DNA of 17,765 nucleotides. Origin: an uncultured Bacilli bacterium. Lineage in GTDB: Bacteria; Bacillota_I; Bacilli_A; RF39; UBA660. The notes below the pieces were generated by a model. The model was not told where the DNA came from. It saw only the letters and a list, made by a program, of their open reading frames with translations, and did not search any database. A program made the translations under genes and the position numbers. The stretch lies in NCBI GenBank assembly GCA_934101345.1, contig CAKOQV010000019.1, forward strand, positions 1 through 17,765. Direction: 5' to 3'. Below, one piece after another: positions 15,355 to 17,765 of this stretch (position 1 is the first letter of the stretch; each line of letters starts with the position of its first letter).

Positions 15355-15413
15355 CATAACATAGACCTTAGGCTATGTTATGCCTCTTAAGACTATCATA
15401 TAGGCTTAAGAGG
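15355..15413. repeat. Paired-hairpin element, copy 2
   Basis: Plus strand: arms CATAACATAG (15355-15364) and CTATGTTATG (15373-15382) enclose ACCTTAGG. They are followed at once by CCTCTTAAG (15383-15391) and CTTAAGAGG (15405-15413) around a loop that itself pairs CTAT with ATAG. The first stem shares little with copy 1 (7481-7533) but is fully paired, while the loop and second stem are kept. It lies between the retron RT gene and the PH-like promoter. Confidence 0.7.
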
Positions 15414-15452
15414 ATATATACAAAAAGCAATAGAACCACAAAATATTATCAC

Positions 15453-16406
15453 CTAAAATTTATTCTTAAAATTATTCATAAATTTCTTATATTCATTAAA
15501 TTCATTATCTTTATTATTTATTTGAAGAACATATAATATTTTCCCATATAGTATATTTATATATTTTTCTTTTCCTATATCTATATTTCTTTTCTTTAAA
15601 TGAGATTCTAAACCAAATTTTCTTATATAATATATTTCTTGTCTTATTTCTTTACGATATTTTGCACTAACTTGTACTTTTTCATTAACTACTATTCCAG
15701 TTACATTTTGATTAGATGATTTATGTATTATATGTATTTTTTTATTATTTAATTCTAATCCTAATTTATATAACATTTTTCTTACTTTAACTATAACTTC
15801 TCTTGGATTAAATTCTCCTGAAAATGTCATATCATCTGAATATCTTGTATACGATATATTATTTTCTTCACACCATAACCCTAATACTTCATCAAACTCT
15901 TTCATTACTAAATTTGAAATATATGCAGATGTAGGAGCACCTTGCATTAGATAATCATCATAAGTACATAAATAAGTTAATATCATCCCTACTGATTTAG
16001 GAAAATATTCTATTGAAAAACAAGAATTATATACATCTATAAAAGATATATTTTCAAAAAAATCTTTAATATCTAATTTTAAAATTAATTCTTTATTTAA
16101 ATGTGGAATAGCATTATCTTTCAAATTAATACCCTTATGGTATGCTTTTGCATATTTAGATACTGCTTTATTATCAAGAATTTTTACTAATATTTGCCTT
16201 TGAATATGCTTTAAAAGCGAATTTGGTTCATATATCGTTCTATATTTCCCATTTTTCTTTTTTATTTTATATATTTTATAATTATTTTCTACATTATTAC
16301 TAATAGAATAAATGGTATTCAAATATTTCTTTTTATCTTTACAATTAAACAATTTGAGAGATAGTAAAAATTCATTACATTCTTCTTTACCTATGTATTT
16401 CCACAT
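15453..16406 (-). CDS. Retron-type reverse transcriptase
   Basis: A reverse transcriptase of 317 residues that should copy the adjacent msr-msd RNA into msDNA. Motifs: H-K-G at 90-92, the retron X motif N-A-I-P-H at 98-102, catalytic Asp112 in L-D-I-K-D-F-F, Q-G-A-P-T-S at 155-160, Y-S-D-D at 189-192 (Asp191 and Asp192) with T-F-S-G after it, and the retron Y motif V-T-G at 235-237 in N-Q-N-V-T-G-I-V-V-N. NAxxH and VTG distinguish retron enzymes from group II intron and DGR types; YSDD replaces the commoner YADD. The start at 16406 has GGGAGGT seven bases upstream. An upstream ATG at 16475 would read through msd RNA and is rejected. No effector is fused or immediately downstream. Retrons usually act as anti-phage toxin/antitoxin systems with a linked effector. 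Confidence 0.92.
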   Translation of the reverse strand: MWKYIGKEECNEFLLSLKLFNCKDKKKYLNTIYSISNNVENNYKIYKIKKKNGKYRTIYEPNSLLKHIQRQILVKILDNKAVSKYAKAYHKGINLKDNAIPHLNKELILKLDIKDFFENISFIDVYNSCFSIEYFPKSVGMILTYLCTYDDYLMQGAPTSAYISNLVMKEFDEVLGLWCEENNISYTRYSDDMTFSGEFNPREVIVKVRKMLYKLGLELNNKKIHIIHKSSNQNVTGIVVNEKVQVSAKYRKEIRQEIYYIRKFGLESHLKKRNIDIGKEKYINILYGKILYVLQINNKDNEFNEYKKFMNNFKNKF

Positions 16407-16427
16407 CTTTACTACCTCCCAACTATC

Positions 16428-16596
16428 GCAGTGCTCATGATATTGTAATATGGAAATGAACTCAAAGCGTAGCATAGCGAAGCGCCTACATGAAATGTAG
16501 ATAAGTTCATTGGAGTATTACTATTAAATCATCTTAAATAAATTAGTCCCTTAACGACTCGTTAAAGTAGGAAATAATTCCAATCACCACTGCCGA
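16428..16596 (-). ncRNA. Retron msr-msd non-coding RNA locus
   Basis: The gap between promoter and RT gene folds as expected for a retron. Minus strand, 5' to 3': a1 GCAGTG (16593-16588); a small hairpin GGAA/TTCC (16581-16570); a 7-bp hairpin CTTTAAC/GTTAAGG with loop GAGTC (16567-16549); the msd, whose outer stem AATGAACT/AGTTCATT (16511-16504 and 16462-16455) encloses a CTACAT/ATGTAG hairpin (16500-16486) and a GC-rich segment; and a2 CACTGC (16433-16428), complementary to a1. The pair a1/a2 extends by two bases with a one-base bulge. a2 ends 21 bases before the RT ATG. I cannot place the branching G with certainty, and exact ends are inferred. Confidence 0.75.
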
Positions 16597-16600
16597 GAAT

Positions 16601-16609
16601 ATTATATCA
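16601..16609 (-). promoter_or_regulatory. Extended -10 promoter of the retron
   Basis: TGATATAAT on the minus strand right behind the ATPase stop. A start about seven bases on would put the RNA 5' end next to a1. TTGATA lies upstream, but with a 19-base spacer. Confidence 0.65.
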
Positions 16610-16617
16610 CAATAATT

Positions 16618-17484
16618 TTATTTTTTATCAAATTCTTCTTCATATTGTTTAAAAAAATTATAGTATACTAATACATTAGATAGTTCTGTCCATTTTTTTG
16701 TTACAACAGGTGTATTATTTAAATCATAAATCTTAGCATCCATTAGTTTTAATAAAAATGGTGAATGTGTTGATATTATAAATTGACAATTATAAAATCT
16801 AGTGGAGTCTTCAATAAACCTTTTTAACTTCAATTGATTTTCCGCAGATAAACTATTTTCTGGTTCATCTAATATATAAATACTATCTTCTTTTATCTCT
16901 CTTTCCCAAAACATAAGTGCAGATTCACCATTTGACCATTCAATTATATTATTATTACCTAATCTTTCTCTAACAAATTTAGACATTGATTTTCTTTTAC
17001 TATCATAACTCATTTTTAATTCATCATAATTATCAAAAGAGTTACCATTATTATTAAATTTATAATCTAAATATTCTTTACTTAATCTTTCCTTTTGTCT
17101 ATTAACATTTGCATTAATAGAACGAACATCTATTAAATAATCAAAAACATCATCACTTGTAATTAATTTTATTTACATTGGTTGTTCAAAAGACATTTCA
17201 TAATCACAATGTTCAACATATAAATCAAAATATGAACCTTTATCTATTGGCGACTTCCTTGATGCATTTAATTTTTGTGAAATCATATTTATAAGAGTTG
17301 TTTTACCAGAACCATTACCACCATAAAATATTGTTATTTTATCAAAATTTATCTCTTTAAATGATTTTGATGAAAATAAATGAAGTGGATAATAATTATT
17401 AAATATGTTTCTTCTCTCTTCATTAAATTCAATATTATGTTCTTGGATTTCATCTAATAATGTAAATTTTTTTAAATAAACCAT
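16618..17484 (-). pseudogene. ABC-type AAA ATPase gene split by one in-frame TAA
   Basis: One reading frame of 288 codons is interrupted only by TAA at 17175-17173 (codon 104); no frameshift is seen. The part before the stop has the Walker A motif GGNGSGKT (55-62). The part after it continues I-K-L-I-T-S-D-D-V-F-D-Y-L-I-D-V-R and later has the signature S-N-G-E-S (about 184-188), Walker B I-L-D-E-P-E (Asp206, Glu207) and the H-loop S-T-H-S-P. The protein would be a small OLD/RecF-like ABC ATPase without a TOPRIM domain. ATG at 17484 has AAGGTG upstream. Truncated products lack either Walker A or Walker B and should be inactive. A single lesion suggests recent loss, read-through or a sequencing error. 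It lies between the Fic gene and the retron and could belong with either. Confidence 0.8.
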
Positions 17485-17517
17485 TTTTCACACCTTCTGA
17501 TGATTAGACTACTCTAA

Positions 17518-17765
17518 TTATAAATTAATACCATCAATACTAGTTTCATAAAGCCACTCTTTTAAATCTTTATTATCACCTGTTTCATAGTATTTAATTA
17601 ATTTTTCATAAAACATTGGTTGATTTTCCTGGGCAATAGTAATAATACTACAGCCATTATCTATCATTATTTTATTAGCAAATAACATAGCAACTCTTTT
17701 ATTACCATCTATAAACATTTGTCCTCGCGTAATCCATAACATAATTTCTATTGCTATTTCAGTTT
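17518..17765 (-). CDS. Fic/Doc-family protein with altered active site, 3' part
   Basis: The frame is open to the window edge, so the N-terminus is missing and the ATG at 17742 is internal. The visible 82 residues contain the Fic loop as Q-M-F-I-D-G-N-K-R followed by the helix V-A-M-L-F-A-N-K-I-M. In active Fic enzymes, which transfer AMP or phosphate to proteins, the motif is H-P-F-x-D/E-G-N-x-R; here Gln and Met replace His and Pro. The catalytic base is therefore absent, while the anion-binding DGNKR part is kept. The C-terminus appears complete (L-K-E-W-L-Y-E). The stop lies 33 bases before the ATPase gene, with a 6-bp dyad ATTAGA/TCTAAT (17503-17518) in the gap, so the two are probably one operon. 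A regulatory or non-AMPylating role is possible. Confidence 0.75.
   Translation of the reverse strand, partial: TEIAIEIMLWITRGQMFIDGNKRVAMLFANKIMIDNGCSIITIAQENQPMFYEKLIKYYETGDNKDLKEWLYETSIDGINL

Noticed and set aside
15453..16475. RT as a group II intron or DGR enzyme
   Set aside because: There is no maturase or endonuclease domain, no intron-like flanks and no template/variable repeat pair. The NAxxH and VTG motifs and the upstream a1/a2 RNA fit a retron.
16407..16475. Upstream ATG giving an N-terminal extension of 23 residues on the RT
   Set aside because: The extension overlaps the msd and a2, and the good ribosome site GGGAGGT serves the ATG at 16406.
1..17765. CRISPR array, tRNA or rRNA genes
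   Set aside because: No regularly spaced direct repeats, no cloverleaf or CCA-type ends and no rRNA-like sequence were recognised.
1..17765. TGA read as tryptophan (Mycoplasma-type code)
   Set aside because: The 502-residue sensor gene ends at TGA overlapping the next start, and conserved tryptophans, as in IWNYL of the ComN-like protein, use TGG.

Overview
The window is very A+T-rich DNA from a low-GC Gram-positive bacterium (Bacillota). A Bacilli or genome-reduced gut lineage is plausible. The evidence is a long-form Rel next to dtd and a ComN-like gene (an order resembling Bacillus), a sporulation-type sigma factor, an NPKTG sortase-anchored surface protein, strong Shine-Dalgarno sites and Firmicutes-type -10 boxes. 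TGA is used as a stop and TGG for Trp, so this is not a Mycoplasma-type code. Nearly every gene is on the minus strand; the one clear exception is the response regulator at 10767-11399.

Layout. 1-177: 5' part of an IS200/IS605 TnpA, placed just beyond dtd. 284-3151: dtd, rel and a ComN-like regulator, apparently one transcription unit reading leftward. 3230-4548: a small XRE regulator, then a SigF/SigB-type sigma factor directly preceded by a STAS (SpoIIAA-like) gene, with no SpoIIAB-type anti-sigma kinase between them. 4768-7377: a PMCA-type P-type ATPase. 7590-9111: a TtcA-like PP-loop protein and a SanA/YdcF-like DUF218 protein. 9203-14047: a signalling block with a sortase-anchored beta-helix surface protein divergent from a NarL/LuxR response regulator. 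The regulator converges on a two-gene sensor operon made of a membrane protein with a degenerate kinase region and a DesK/NarL-type histidine kinase. 14146-15316: a YcxB-like membrane protein and a PH-like protein. 15453-17765: a defence-like region with a retron reverse transcriptase and its msr-msd RNA locus, an ABC-type ATPase gene broken by a single in-frame TAA, and the 3' part of a Fic-domain gene lacking the catalytic histidine.

The non-coding DNA is unusually structured. Two copies of a paired-hairpin element (7481-7533 and 15355-15413) keep the same loop while one stem changes completely yet stays fully paired, which points to selection on structure. Two near-identical 3' hairpins (9158-9193 and 14106-14151) have their only imperfect pairs as G-U wobbles in minus-strand RNA. 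A hairpin lies in the surface-protein/regulator divergent promoter region, and a relatively GC-rich foldable leader precedes the YcxB-like gene. Extended -10 promoters (TGNTATAAT) recur upstream of the retron, PH-like, sensor, response-regulator and TtcA-like genes.

The strongest candidate for a specialised system is the retron locus (16406-16609): promoter, a1/a2 inverted repeats, two msr hairpins, an msd hairpin and the RT start are all visible. The second is the paired-hairpin element, which I cannot assign to a known RNA class.
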